From Nematopogon swammerdamellus (Eukaryota > Arthropoda > Insecta > Lepidoptera > Adelidae), in assembly GCA_946902875.1 (NCBI GenBank), contig OX336345.1:22041395-22105394 (forward strand): a stretch of DNA of 64,000 bases. The letters are read 5' to 3'. Positions 1 to 10,588 of this stretch are shown one piece after another. The translations under genes were made by a program, and so were the position numbers. The notes beneath the pieces are model-generated. The model saw nothing but the letters and a program-made list of their open reading frames with translations, was not told where the DNA came from and made no database searches. Every line of letters begins with the position of its first letter. Positions within the stretch are counted from its first letter, which is position 1.

Positions 1-165
1 CCAGTTCGGAAGCAATTAAAAAAAAGAGATGTTTTCAGCCGATTTTGTCTGTATGTTACTCGATTTCCCCGCCAATTCTCAACTGATTTTAATGATTCTT
101 TTTTCAAAGTAGGGTATATCTCAGGGGTGGTCCTTTCATTAATTTTATGAAAGAATAGGTACCAT
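1..165. repeat. Fragment of a dispersed Lepidoptera-type repeat
   Basis: The stretch resembles 52340-52560, 53160-53260 and 57110-57260: a T-rich run, then 'tcgatttccccgccaatt' (compare 'gcgattactccgtcaatt'), then 'gccgatttt'. It has no coding potential and continues off the left edge. Assignment rests only on similarity between copies in this window. Confidence 0.5.
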
Positions 166-167
166 TG

Positions 168-449
168 TCAGCCTCGATAGCTCAGTGGTGCAGACAGTCA
201 ACTGTCGCTATTGAATGTTAAGCAACGCTGGGTGCGGTCAGTTCTTGGATGGGTGACCGCCGACCGTTGGAGGCTGACCGAGGTTCGGATTCCTCGTAAA
301 ACTGTAGGTCCCTTCCCTCCTAATCTTACTTGGTGGTAGGGTTTAACGAGCGAAGCACTGACATGGCACCTAGTTCACCCGGTTTTATGGGCTGACATCA
401 CGGACGTTGTAGGTGATGTAGCCAACCGTGTCAGTTTCCATAAAAAAAA
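168..449 (+). mobile_element. tRNA-derived SINE (family A, tRNA head)
   Basis: The 5' head has an A-box-like TAGCTCAGTGG near 179 and a B-box-like GGTTCGGATTCC near 282, as expected for an internal RNA polymerase III promoter. The shared body includes 'ggtagggtttaac', 'gggctgacatcacgg' and 'gtaggtgatgtagcc', and the element ends in a short A-run. About fifteen relatives lie in this window on both strands. It would be mobilised in trans by a LINE; the partner is not identifiable here. Confidence 0.85.
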
Positions 450-551
450 CCATCCCTAAGGGTTTGAAATTAAGGAATGAACACTTTCACACTACGTAAG
501 GAATTTTTCAATCACCCACTTCCCGTCAATCGAATTTCAATATTATGTGAT

Positions 552-775
552 ACTAGCTGTGCCCGCGGCTCCGCCCGCTCTCATATTTCACTTCACTGCT
601 AACCTCATAAGCCATTTAGCGTGATAGTAAGTACCCTATAGTTGATGGGAAGAATCAAGCTATCCGTAGAATTTTGTTTTATTAAATTCGGTTTAGTGGT
701 TCTCGAGTTATAAGCGGACAGACAGACACTCAGACAGACAGAAAGCAGCCGTTGGATTTTATTATAGGTAAAGAT
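552..775. repeat. Dispersed repeat beginning ACTAGCTGTGCCCGCGG
   Basis: The opening motif recurs, diverged, at both ends of the foldback at 62212-63892. A (GACA/GACAGA)n stretch lies at about 715-745. This pattern is common in Lepidoptera intergenic DNA. No ORF or terminal inverted repeat is evident, so the class is left open. Confidence 0.4.
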
Positions 776-1474
776 TACTAAAAAGAGTGAAATAAAAAAA
801 AACAAAAGCACACCTGAAAATTTATAGAGGGACGCTTTTCTACCGCCTTCTACTCAAAATCAAAATTTTATTTAAACTGTTTAGGGCTTGAAGTCGGTTC
901 AATGTTTGTTAAACAGTTTTTTTTTTAACTTTATTTCGCTTCCTCAAAATAGAATAGGTGTATACTCTTGAGAAACTGTAAATAGTTGCTGTAAACGAAC
1001 GATGTCACATAAAACCACATAAACGATGCTCCAGCGAGCCACACGCCCGCAGACGACTATACTCTGTTCGCCCTGTGTTGACAGTGACCCATCGCAATGG
1101 GGAGGAAATGCGCGGATTGCTCCCGCTAGGTGGCGCATCATAGTTGGTACTCGGCCATATAATATCACAGACAACAGAATACTAATGTTGTCTGTTGCTC
1201 ATTTCAGTTCAATTGGATGTTATTATCTGTGCAAACGAAAAGGGTACCAACTACTGTGGAGCCATCTGCGATTAGCTTTGCCTGCGCCTCCCCATTAATG
1301 AGCGTTTACGTAAAGGCAAATTCTTTGCAAATTATGAATAACTGTTCTATTTCGTCTACATTTTTATTAGCCTATACATACAATCTAACGTGGAATACAC
1401 CTGGAGAGCCTTGTGAAACGCAAATGTCGCATCAAACTAATGAGTTTACTAAAGTTCTACAATGTTAATTCCAC
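776..1474. other. No supported gene; scattered repeat motifs
   Basis: AT-rich sequence without a convincing ORF. The piece around 1058-1090 ('actctgttcg', 'tgttgacagtgac') recurs at 20428-20455 and inverted near 23386, so at least part of it is repetitive. Confidence 0.4.
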
Positions 1475-2435
1475 CTTAAGGCGCCTAGTAACGCCAACTT
1501 TTCGTAGCGCGTAGTAGTTTTCATAAGGTTTTTTTTTTCATAAATTGCGATCCTTCGAAAATCGTGTGATCGATAGATATAACAAATGGCGTCATTTTGC
1601 TATACACATTCCATTCAAATTCTCTTTAGTTTCTGAGATCAAGTCTTCAAAGTTCGCGCGGAAGAAAAAATCGACATTTGGCTACCGTTTAGTTTGTATA
1701 GAAAATTATCAAATTTTACAATCAAAAACGTGTGATTGATAGACAAAGAATTGTTCTATACTTTGCAGTAGTTTTGAGCCTTAAGATTGGTCTAGTTATC
1801 ACGGGCTACTTCTTAAAAAATCCACATGTGGCGTTACTAGCAGTGGCGGCTGGCCCTTAAGTGCGTTCGTGCGCCGCACTACCACAAAACATAACGCCTT
1901 CACCCGAAAGAAAGAAATAAATTAAAATATTAAACATTCTCCATGAAACCGATCGAAGTAAAAATATCAAACTGAATTCCTATCCGATCCTATTTCCTAG
2001 ACAACAAGGCACGATTTTGCTGTACGTAATACGTACTACATACTACGTATAGCCGCCGAGCTCGCCGCGCCGAGTGCAGTACAAAACACCGCGAACGTTT
2101 ACTATGAGAAAATGTCAAACGCCGCTGCCCCGCCGCGTGAAACAAAACACTATTCATACGATTATGTGTGGCCTTCTGCGTGTGACACACGACGGAAAAA
2201 GAAGGACAGTATATTGTGGATAGACGCGCGTGCGACACGTCGCGACCGAGCCAGCCGACGATGAGCCGAAGTAAGCCGAGATCGTAAACCCGACCGAAGG
2301 CACGCGCGGGCGGGGGGCGCGGCGGGGGCGATCCAAACTCTGGGTCGAAGTCACACACACACAAGCGCTAAGTACCTACACATACGCTGTAGCACGCACC
2401 GACAGGCGAGTCCATTTTTGGAATATGGGTGTTTC

Positions 2436-2443
<8 letters not shown>

Positions 2444-2477
<34 letters not shown>

Positions 2478-5400
2478 TGCTACCGAACTGGGTGGCTCTG
2501 TCCGAGGTCGCAACCTCAGGCGCAGCCAATTTCACCCCCGAGGAGGTGCCAGTCCGGCTTGGAGGTGGACTAATGTTGCTGGGGAAAGGCTATTAACCCG
2601 CGATTTGAAGATCTGTGGATTGTAGGAGTGGGGGAAGATATTTCCTGGGAGCCCGTTCCACACCTTTGCAGTGCGGCACAAGAACGATTTAGAGAATCGT
2701 GCAGTTCGAAGAACTCTTCTGTCGACTACAAACGGGTGTTCCGCGAGAGTATGGCGGGTTTGGCGAAGGCGAACAGGAGGAGGAGGGATAAGGGAAGCAA
2801 GTTCGTCAGAGCAGCGGCCATAGTAGTACCGATAAAACAGGCTCAATGACCCAACGATACGTCTGTGCTTTAGAGGTTGAAGGTCCTTTGTGAGTACGGA
2901 GTCACCAATGAGGCGAATGGCTCGTCGCTGAATAGAATCCAAGGCTGAAAGAAGGTACTCAGGGGAACCCTCCCAAAGATGACTGCAATATTCCATCACC
3001 GGTCTTACTTGTGCTTTGTAGAGTGTAAGCAGTTGGACCGGCGTGAAAAATCGCCGACAGCGGTAAAGGACTCCTAATTTTCGAGACGCTAGTTTCGCCT
3101 TGGACTCTATGAACGATCGAAACCCAACGTCCCTGGACACCTCCATACCCAGGACGCCCAGACTACCATCGTTGGGGACTTGGCTGCCCTGAAAAGTGGC
3201 TTGGAGAGGAAACGGATCAGCCTTAGTAGAGAAGGCACAAGCTTGCGTCTTGGCTACGTTGAAGTTGACCAAGTTCTTCTTCCCCCAAGAGGATACTTTT
3301 TCGAGAACCTGGTCAACCCGAGCAACAGTTTCGCGTCTCGCGTTTGCTGCTGAGGCCTCTCTACCCTTCCAGTCCTTGATGAACCCTTCGTGCACCGTGC
3401 TGTCGTCCGCGTAACAGTGTATTTCGCCGAGCGAGAGCATGTCGTTGATGAACAATAAAAACAGCGTAGGCGACAGCACGGATCCTTGTGGAACACCAGC
3501 ATTGATTGAGTAGTCGGCCGAGCAGGCACCATCTAGGGTGACAAATATCGACCGGCCACTCAAAAAGCTGGAGATCCAGGTGCACAGTTTTGTAGGGACA
3601 CCGTAGGCCGGAAGCTTGCTTAAGAGTCCCCGGTGCCAGACGCGATCGAATGCTTTGGATATGTCCAGAGCGACCGCCAGCGATTCCCCAAAACCATCGA
3701 GCCTTTCAGCCCATAAATGCGTGACGTACGCTAGAAGATCTCCAGTCGACCTTTGCTTGCGAAAGCCGTATTGTTTGTCGTCGAGGAGTTTAGAGTCTTC
3801 TAGGTACGTCAGGAGCGCTGAGTTGACAATACGCTCCATAACCTTACTCAAAAGTGAGGTTATCGCAATAGGGCGATAGCTCGATGGGTTCGCTGGGTCC
3901 CCCTTCTTGGGGACCGGCTGGACCGAAGCTCTCTTCCAGCAAGAAGGCATTGATCCGGAGGAATAGGAGCGTTTGAATAGGCGGGTGAGGACTGGCGCCA
4001 ATTCCAGAGCACAATTTTTCAAGACGATCGCCGGGACGCCGTCAGGCCCACTACTCTTCGAAATATCCAACTCACGTAGTGTTTTATGGACGACTCTGGG
4101 GTGGAACCTAATATTTGCCATCATACGCCCGCAATGGGGTAATGAAGGGGGGTTGGCGCCCAGGTCGTCCATGTTTGAGTTGGATGCGAAAAGGCGTGCA
4201 AAGATATTCGCCTTTTCTTTCGCGAGTATAGCGAGCGAGCCATCCGGACGTTCCAGCGGAGGTGTAGCAGGACGGCAGAAATTCCGACCGATGGATTTGG
4301 CGAGAGACCAGAAGGCGCGGCTACCCGAAGGGCTACGTGCAAGTTTCGCGCCAATTCCACGGTCGTGCCTGAACTTGGCCAAGTTTTGCGTTCGTTTGCA
4401 GGACCTAGCAACGACGTTGAGCTCTCGTCTGTTCTCGACAGACCTATTCTGCAGCCATTTCCTATAAGCCTTGTTCTTAGTGTCAATAGCCAGTCTGCAT
4501 TGACAATCAAACCAAGGCTTATGGCGGCCGCCGATGGGAACGGTGGAGGTAGGTATGAAGAAATTCATACCCTGTGCGATCACATCGACGACCGATTGGG
4601 CACACAGGGATGGGTCTGGAGAAGAGAAGCAAACGTCGTGCCAAGGGTAGGCTCCCAGGAAGGAACGGAAGTCATCCCATTGTGCTGACCGGTAGTGCCA
4701 AACTGTTCGCGTACTACATTCACGTGCTTCCGCGAAGTGTACAGTTGGCACAGTTGAGCGTACAAGGCAATGGTCGGAGTTTCCGAGGGGAGCTTCGACC
4801 CTCACCTTGTAACCATTTGGCTCGGTAGTCAGCACAAGGTCCAACAAACTAGGTCGATGGGCAGGGTTATCAGGTATCCGAGTGGTTCCGGATACCAACT
4901 GCGTCAACCCGTGCGCAATGGCCAAGTTGTAAGCCTCCCTGCCGGCATGGTCAGTGATGGGGGAGCCCAACCAGTCTTGGTGTTTAGCATTGAAGTCACC
5001 CAGCATCACTAACTCCGCCGTAGGGAACTCGCAAAGCAGTTTGTCTGCCGTACTGCTGAGATGCTCATAAAATGCCTCTGTTCTTGACGCACTGAGGTTA
5101 GGGGATCTGTATGCACCCGCGTAAATCCTCACCACGTGGGGAAGATTCACGCGGATCCATAACACAGGAAAAGCAGGGTCTTCAAATCGGGTGAGCCGGG
5201 TATAGGAGACACCAGATCCAACGTACAAGCAGACACCACCCTTCGCCATGAAACGTTCCTGAAGATTGTAATCAGGAACGTCCAGGTAGGATGCGTCCGC
5301 AGGACGCCCGATCTGGGTCTCCGTAAGAAAGAGGAGGTGAGGCCTCGCCGTCTGCAGATGGCAGGCGACGGATGAGAAATTTGTGTGTAGACCTCTTATA

Positions 5401-6253
5401 TTGGCGAGGTCTACCTTAAATTTTGAGGGAGAACGGGCCGCTGAAGGTTTATACAGTTTTCTATTTTTTGTTCGGCTCATAATTTAGATGGGTGATTGAT
5501 TCGTGGAGTGTATCGGAATGTGCCCAGGGCGCGGTGATGCCTTGTGCAACTCGGATAGACTCAACCAACTGACAGTCGCAGAGAGCGAGAGGACCCCCGG
5601 GCCCCCCCTCCCAGAAAACATGTGGTCTCCCATGGTCACCAGCCCCACAATGCTCTCTGACAGGGATTTTCGCGTGTTGATAGGGCAGCCAGCACACGGG
5701 TTGGTGAGGGCCGTGTGCCGGGCCCCTGTACTACCACGCAGGCAGGCAGCGGTCACCTGTTTCCACCGGCTCTCCCTGACCCCTGCGGCTGTCAGTCGGT
5801 TAAAAGGAGTCTGGAGTGCGAGCGACACTAGCATCCACAACCCAGGACACCCCCGACACACTCAAGTCCACCGACCGGCTAGTCGCAGGCTGGCCTCCAA
5901 GTGTAGCAGAGCCACATCAGGAGTTTTTCGCCTACGACCTGTGGTACCAACCCGGACGACATAGTGGAGGACTTGTCTACCACATAGTGAGGCTGAAAAT
6001 AAATCCTGTTTAGGCGCAGGATGATCGCCTGCGTCCGACATTCCTCAGCTGTTGCGACTCTGGGACGGTGGTAATGCCAAAGGCATCGTCGCAACATTGC
6101 CCAGGGAGCACGACGAGGACGTGAATGTCGGACTTGCTGGGCTCTACTTTAGTGTGACCCACCGCTGGCACAGTAGATTGCTAGATTGGTAATTTGGTGA
6201 ACTCCATACAGCTCCAGAGAACACTACCAATGCTTAACCCAGCGAACCCCCCC
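2444..6253 (-). mobile_element. Jockey/CR1-like LINE, apparently complete at both ends
   Basis: On the minus strand the element starts with a G-run near 6253, has about 770 bp without a recognisable ORF1, then a 982-codon ORF, a short 3' UTR and a poly(A) tail (T-run from 2444 on plus). It is inserted in hAT copy A; the intact hAT copy B shows the empty site at about 35415-35424. The duplication is short, about 4 bp (ATTT at 2440-2443 and 6254-6257), and blurred by the poly(A). The intact ORF and sharp ends suggest a recent insertion. Confidence 0.85.
2532..5480 (-). CDS. LINE ORF: apurinic-type endonuclease plus reverse transcriptase
   Basis: An uninterrupted 982-residue ORF. The N-terminal part is an endonuclease/exonuclease/phosphatase fold: NIRGLHTNF (27-35), LTET (52-55), GDFNAKH (161-167) and NSDHCLV (234-240) carry the expected Asn, Glu, Asp-x-Asn and Asp-His positions. 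The reverse transcriptase follows with SSGPDGVPA (477-485), SSYRPIA (533-539), ALDISKAFDRVW (604-615), GVPQGSVLSP (662-671) and the catalytic YADD (690-693). The encoded protein should nick target DNA and copy the element RNA at the nick (target-primed reverse transcription). No gag-like ORF1 is visible upstream, so this is either a single-ORF family or a derivative that lost ORF1. The Jockey/CR1 placement is by motif style only. Confidence 0.9.
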   Translation of the reverse strand: MSRTKNRKLYKPSAARSPSKFKVDLANIRGLHTNFSSVACHLQTARPHLLFLTETQIGRPADASYLDVPDYNLQERFMAKGGVCLYVGSGVSYTRLTRFEDPAFPVLWIRVNLPHVVRIYAGAYRSPNLSASRTEAFYEHLSSTADKLLCEFPTAELVMLGDFNAKHQDWLGSPITDHAGREAYNLAIAHGLTQLVSGTTRIPDNPAHRPSLLDLVLTTEPNGYKVRVEAPLGNSDHCLVRSTVPTVHFAEARECSTRTVWHYRSAQWDDFRSFLGAYPWHDVCFSSPDPSLCAQSVVDVIAQGMNFFIPTSTVPIGGRHKPWFDCQCRLAIDTKNKAYRKWLQNRSVENRRELNVVARSCKRTQNLAKFRHDRGIGAKLARSPSGSRAFWSLAKSIGRNFCRPATPPLERPDGSLAILAKEKANIFARLFASNSNMDDLGANPPSLPHCGRMMANIRFHPRVVHKTLRELDISKSSGPDGVPAIVLKNCALELAPVLTRLFKRSYSSGSMPSCWKRASVQPVPKKGDPANPSSYRPIAITSLLSKVMERIVNSALLTYLEDSKLLDDKQYGFRKQRSTGDLLAYVTHLWAERLDGFGESLAVALDISKAFDRVWHRGLLSKLPAYGVPTKLCTWISSFLSGRSIFVTLDGACSADYSINAGVPQGSVLSPTLFLLFINDMLSLGEIHCYADDSTVHEGFIKDWKGREASAANARRETVARVDQVLEKVSSWGKKNLVNFNVAKTQACAFSTKADPFPLQATFQGSQVPNDGSLGVLGMEVSRDVGFRSFIESKAKLASRKLGVLYRCRRFFTPVQLLTLYKAQVRPVMEYCSHLWEGSPEYLLSALDSIQRRAIRLIGDSVLTKDLQPLKHRRIVGSLSLFYRYYYGRCSDELASLIPPPPVRLRQTRHTLAEHPFVVDRRVLRTARFSKSFLCRTAKVWNGLPGNIFPHSYNPQIFKSRVNSLSPATLVHLQAGLAPPRG

Positions 6254-7339
6254 ATTTATATAACAGATCGAGTTTGCAATTGAATAATTTGAATTATTCG
6301 AATATCGATTTGATACATATTCGAATGGTAATTTATAAAATATTCGAATGTTACGACAAACATTAATGATACTGCATATTTCGCTATTTTCGCGTTGTTG
6401 GTCGCGCGATCATCCGAACGATCGCTCGCCGCGCCGCGCCGCGCCGCGCGCGCCGCGCCATCTCAGTTCGGGGCGAGACCCGTCGTCGTCGCGTCGACCG
6501 ATGATGGCCGCTCCGCGCCGCCGCGCCGCCACCGCTTAGATGAAATATTGTACGTAATATATCTTTGCCGCGCCGGGATGTTTTGCAAATCAGTTTTTTA
6601 GCAGTTTGAACGACTTTTCGTCAGTTAACAGTACATTGTGAAGTTTTCTTCATTGCCCGGCGCGGCAAGGCTGGCCGACGGGCGCGGGCGCGCGCGCCGG
6701 CCACGCCTCGCGCGCGGAGGCGCCCCGGCGGCCGCGCGGCTCGGTGCTCGGTGGCCACTGCGCAGTGAAGTGTCGCTTTGGTTCTTCGAGCAATTAGGAC
6801 TCTGGTTGTGTTTCTAGTGCGTTATAAAAATGAGTGGATTCAGTGTTGACTATATTAAAAACGAAATAAATAGAACAATATTAGACCTACCCAATCAAAC
6901 TGTAGTGTGTGTGGTGTGTGTGTGTGACTGATTTCTTCATAATTTTCATAAATTCGCTGGCGTGTTCTTCAAAACACCATACCTAGATATTTCAATCTAA
7001 AAGTGAGTACATTTTTATTACTTACATTTTAATAATTTTATCACTTTTATCCTTACCTTATTTTGTCTTTCAACTATGTATCTGTTGAGTGAGAATACTT
7101 TTACATAATTTGGGCAATTAACTCAGACATGAAAATAAAATAAAAAATCACGTCTCGGTATCCATTAGATTCACGTTTGGGTTTAGTACTACGAGTAAGT
7201 TAGCGCACACTGTGCGCTAGGTACCTATGGGACTGGGTGTGCTGTGCGCACACCCAGTCCCATAGGTCACCAGCCGCCACTGGTTACTAGGCGCCCTAAG
7301 ATACGATTGTACGATGTCGATGCATTCTCGGACATCTAG

Positions 7340-7915
7340 AAACTAGATAGCACAGTGAGACATGCATTGTCCATTGAAATTGAAGATCTTGTGCCACAAG
7401 CTAAATTACTAAGCCAACGTATAAATTATGTTCGACGAATTGCATTTTGTCAGCCACGGCATCTCGGTTGCGCGATGGATATTGGATGGTTGTCCGGACA
7501 TGTCCGGATAAAACATTTTTTGGATCTTAACAAACTCGACCGTATTCTCAATTTGTGCATTCGTTATATTTTCGGATTGCGCAAGTTCGACCTTATTTCT
7601 GAATATCGCCTTCATTGGCTCGATGTTCGTGGTCGCAGGAACTCTCACGACCTCTCTTCTCTTCCGCACACTTAATGACCCTAATGCTCCCAAATATTTT
7701 TTTGAGTGAACGGTCTGAATTTATTTCTTCACATGTTCTGGCTTCAAGATCTGCTGACAACACTCTTAGCAATACCGGCTCACTCAAGTTCGTACTACAC
7801 GGACTCTTTCACAGTACTAACAGCTCGCCTCTGGAATAATCTGCCCGTGCATTTACGCTCCACTGCGTCTATGAATGTATTTAAGATAAAGAACAATTTT
7901 TCCTATCCTTACTGA
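7340..7915 (+). pseudogene. C-terminal remnant of a LINE reverse transcriptase
   Basis: Peptides such as LDRILNLCIRYIFGLRKFD, then a stretch ending ERSEFISSHVLASRSADN, then ARLWNNLPVHLRSTASMNVF occur in successive frames. They match the usual region after the reverse transcriptase core in Jockey-like LINEs (RYIFGLRKFD, RLWNxLP). At least one frameshift, near 7680-7710, separates the parts, and the endonuclease and catalytic core are absent. What follows to about 8098 and from 10400 to about 10530 looks like its 3' untranslated region, split by the foldback element. Confidence 0.65.
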
Positions 7916-8540
7916 AGTAAATACATTTATATTGCATACATATCTTAACTCCTCTCTTCTCTCTCTCTTGTCATCTAGTTGATGGTGTTGAACAACAGCC
8001 CACTGACTAATATACATAAATGTAAGTCTATTATATACATATAAATGCGTATAACAGTATTCGTATTGCTTTAGTACTATTCTTGTTCGCCTGCATATAC
8101 TTCTCCGACGACCGACTAACCTTCACACTGCTCTGTCACACCAGTGTGAAGGTTAGGAAAATTATTTCCCGACCTTCACATTAGTGTTAAGGATAGGAAG
8201 TCGCTTTCGTAACCTTCACACCGTCAAATTTCTTTTCTCACCTTCACACTCACATAGGACTAACCTTCACACTACTGTTCAGCCAAACTTAACTGAACAG
8301 TGTTTACCTACCCACTTATAAAAAAAAATTAGTTCAAAAAACGAAAACCCGACTACTGAAAAATCACGCTCTAAAAAGTATGAAACAAGAAAATAATTCA
8401 TAGTGATGTTCAGAGGATTAGCCGTGGTCGTACTATGCCACCTACCCTAAAAACAATACATTCTAATTTCTAACAGTAGTAAGCGATCATTAGTTTTAGG
8501 GCAAAGTGGCATATGACCACGGCTATCCTCTGAACATCAT

Positions 8541-9953
8541 CATCATCAACCTGTATCGGTCCACTGCCGGACATAGGCCTCTCCCAAGGCACGCCACCAC
8601 ACGCGGCCTTCCGCTCTTCTCATCCATCCACCCCCGGCTACCTTTTTTAGGTCATCTGTCCACCTAGCCGGGGGGCGTCCCACGCTACGTTTGCTTGTAC
8701 GTGGCCTCCATTCGAGCACCCGTCTACCCCATCGGTTGTCGGGTCTACGACAGATGTGCCCAGCCCACTGCCACTTCAGCTTGCTTATTTTCTTAGCAAT
8801 GTCGACTACCTTAGTTCTTTGACGTATCACGTCGTTACGGATTTTATCGGTCAAAAAAATGCCGAGCATTGCTCTTTCCATAGCTCGCTGAGCGACTTTA
8901 AATTTGTGGACCAGACCCATCGTCAGGGTCCACGTTTCCGCTCCGTACGTCATTACCGGCAGAACGCACTGATTGAAGACCTTCGTCTTCAATGACTGTG
9001 GGATGGAGGATGAAAAGATGTGGCGGAGTTTCCCAAATGCCGCCCAGCCTAGCTGAATCCTTCTGTTGGCCTCCTTGTCAAAGTTGTGCTTTCCTAGTTG
9101 GATGGTTTGTCCAAGATAGACATAGTTCTGCACAACTTCGAGGGTCGCCTCTCCAACTGTTACGTGCCCCGGGACGACGTGTTCGTTGAACATGACTTTC
9201 GTCTTGTCCAAATTTATCCCGAGGCAGACTCGGCGGGAGGCGACATTGAGGCCGTTCAGCATGTGATTCAGCTCCTCCAGCGATTCGCCTATCACGACTA
9301 TGTCATCCGCGAAACGTAGGTGTGAAATGTACTCGCCGTTAATATTAATGCCGTGCTTTTCCCAATCCAGCAGCTTCAATATATCTTCCAATGCATTCGT
9401 AAACAGTTTCGGAGATATAACGTCTCCCTGCCTGACTCCACGATGCAATTGGATAGGTTTCGTCTGCTGGTCTTGTATTTGTACGGTCATTGTCGCGGCA
9501 CTATAGAGACATTTCAGCACCTCAATGTATCGCCAATCGGTTTGGCATCGCTGTAAGCATTCCATAACAGCCCAGGTTTCGATAGAGTCAAAGGCTTTCT
9601 CGTAGTCCACAAAAGCGAGACACAGTGGCCGATTATACTCTTCGGACTTCTGTATAATCTGCCGTAAGGCGTGGATGTGGTCTACGGTACTGTAACCCCT
9701 CCGAAACCCGGCCTGCTCTGGCGGCTGGTGGTCATCGAACCTTCGGGCGAGACGATTGGTGAGGACTCTCGAGAACAGCTTATATACGTGGCTCAGGAGC
9801 GAGATGGGCCTATAGTTCTTCAACAAGGCTTTGTCTCCTTTCTTGAAGAACAATACGACCATACTCCTGTTCCACGACTCTGACGTAATGCCACCGTGTA
9901 TGACAGAGTTGAAGAGCCTCTGTTGTTCCTTGAGGACCGTTGTCCCCCCGGCT
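8541..9953 (-). mobile_element. RTE-type LINE, 5'-truncated, inserted in the foldback arm
   Basis: The 3' end (plus-strand left) is a trinucleotide tail read as (GAT)n on minus, typical of lepidopteran RTE elements. An 11-bp duplication CTGAACATCAT flanks it (8530-8540 and 9954-9964). The 5' end is truncated inside the reverse transcriptase, as usual for incomplete reverse transcription. A second, shorter copy lies at 33724-34134. Confidence 0.8.
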
Positions 9954-9964
9954 CTGAACATCAT
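8546..9964 (-). pseudogene. 5'-truncated RTE reverse transcriptase, 472 codons open
   Basis: The ORF is open over the RT core and C-terminus: NYRPISLLSHVYKLFSRVL, FVDYEKAFDS (motif A), GVRQGDVISP (motif B), FADDIVVIG (catalytic motif C), then WAGHICRRPDNRWGRRVLEW and a basic SVGRPPARWTDDLKK segment. The endonuclease domain and the first RT blocks are missing, so it cannot be autonomous. The apparent start codons (ATG ATG TTC AG) are exactly the 11-bp target duplication; they come from flanking DNA and are not the element's own start. No internal stop or frameshift was seen, which suggests a fairly young copy. Confidence 0.85.
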
Positions 9965-10588
9965 TATGAATTATTTTCTTGTTTCATACTTTTTTAGAGC
10001 GTGATTTTTCAGTAGTCGTGTTTTAGTTTTTTTAACTTATTTTTTATTTAAATTATTTTGGGGTTAAAATTTCGAGATAAAGTATTCAAATGACATTGAT
10101 GACATCCCATAAAACTTCAATTATCTTTTTTTAGCACCGAAGACATCTGAGATATCATTTTATTCAAGTGGCCAGTGATATCATAATTTAGTAAAGAGGG
10201 TTTTAATTCGCAACAGTGTGAAGGTTAAGAAAGCGACTTCCTATCCTTAATACTAATGTGAACGTTAGGAAGGAAAATTCCTAACGTTCACACTGCTCTT
10301 AATCGTGGCACTCACGGTGTGAAGGTTGGGAAATAATTTTCCTAACCTTCACACTGGTGTGACAGAGCAGTGTGAAGGTTAGTCGGTCGCCACTTCTCCA
10401 ATGCGTCGGAACGTCCATGGATATATACCACATCCCAAAGGTTAGTTACAATAGAATTCCTCCCGGCATTAATCTCACCTATTGTGCCTAATTTGAATAA
10501 ATTGGTGTTCAATAAAGAAAGAATATATACATATAAGTACACTATTTATTCTTTAGAAACTATACCTATTAATCTGTCTAAATTGTAT

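Larger units (their letters stand above)
1841..7282. mobile_element. Non-autonomous hAT-like element, copy A, interrupted by a LINE
   Basis: The termini are CAGTGGCGGCTGG at the left and its reverse complement at the right. Exact 8-bp direct duplications GTTACTAG flank it (1833-1840 and 7283-7290). The 8-bp duplication and CAGTG start fit the hAT superfamily. Without the LINE it is about 1.63 kb and has no transposase ORF. The interior is very GC-rich in two blocks (2080-2340 and 6420-6760). A subterminal palindrome built on CCTATGGGACTGGGTGTG lies near 7227-7266. An uninterrupted copy in opposite orientation lies at 34393-36034. Confidence 0.85.
1475..7300. mobile_element. Small inverted-repeat element split by a hAT insertion
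   Basis: The left end has CTTAAGGCGCCTAGTAACGC (1475-1494). The same sequence occurs inverted at the right end as GGCGTTACTAG (1830-1840) continued by GCGCCCTAAG (7291-7300). Without the hAT insertion the element is only about 375 bp. The hAT element landed inside the right inverted repeat, so its 8-bp duplication GTTACTAG is part of that repeat. No clear duplication flanks the outer element and its superfamily is unknown. Confidence 0.5.
8107..10391. mobile_element. Foldback element with subterminal ACCTTCACACTG repeats, carrying an RTE
   Basis: The outer ends are inverted copies (CGACCGACTAACCTTCACAC), and the match continues about 65 bp nearly without change. Exact 8-bp duplications ACTTCTCC flank the element (8099-8106 and 10392-10399). 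The pairing resumes further in: 8338-8452 pairs with 8496-8540 plus 9965-10025, around a loop of only about 40 bp near 8456-8495. The ACCTTCACACTG motif recurs many times in both orientations near the tips, as transposase-binding arrays do. The right arm has about 130 bp with no counterpart on the left. No transposase is encoded. The 8-bp duplication allows hAT, P or Merlin-like mobilisation. Confidence 0.75.

Noticed and set aside
5484..5861. A 125-codon ORF upstream of the LINE ORF as a possible ORF1
   Set aside because: No zinc knuckle, coiled coil or RNA-binding pattern; the composition looks like random open sequence in GC-rich 5' UTR.
6348..6601. Arg/Ala-rich ORFs in the hAT element (also inverted at 35074-35327)
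   Set aside because: GC-rich low-complexity sequence, present identically in both copies of a non-autonomous element; no domain.
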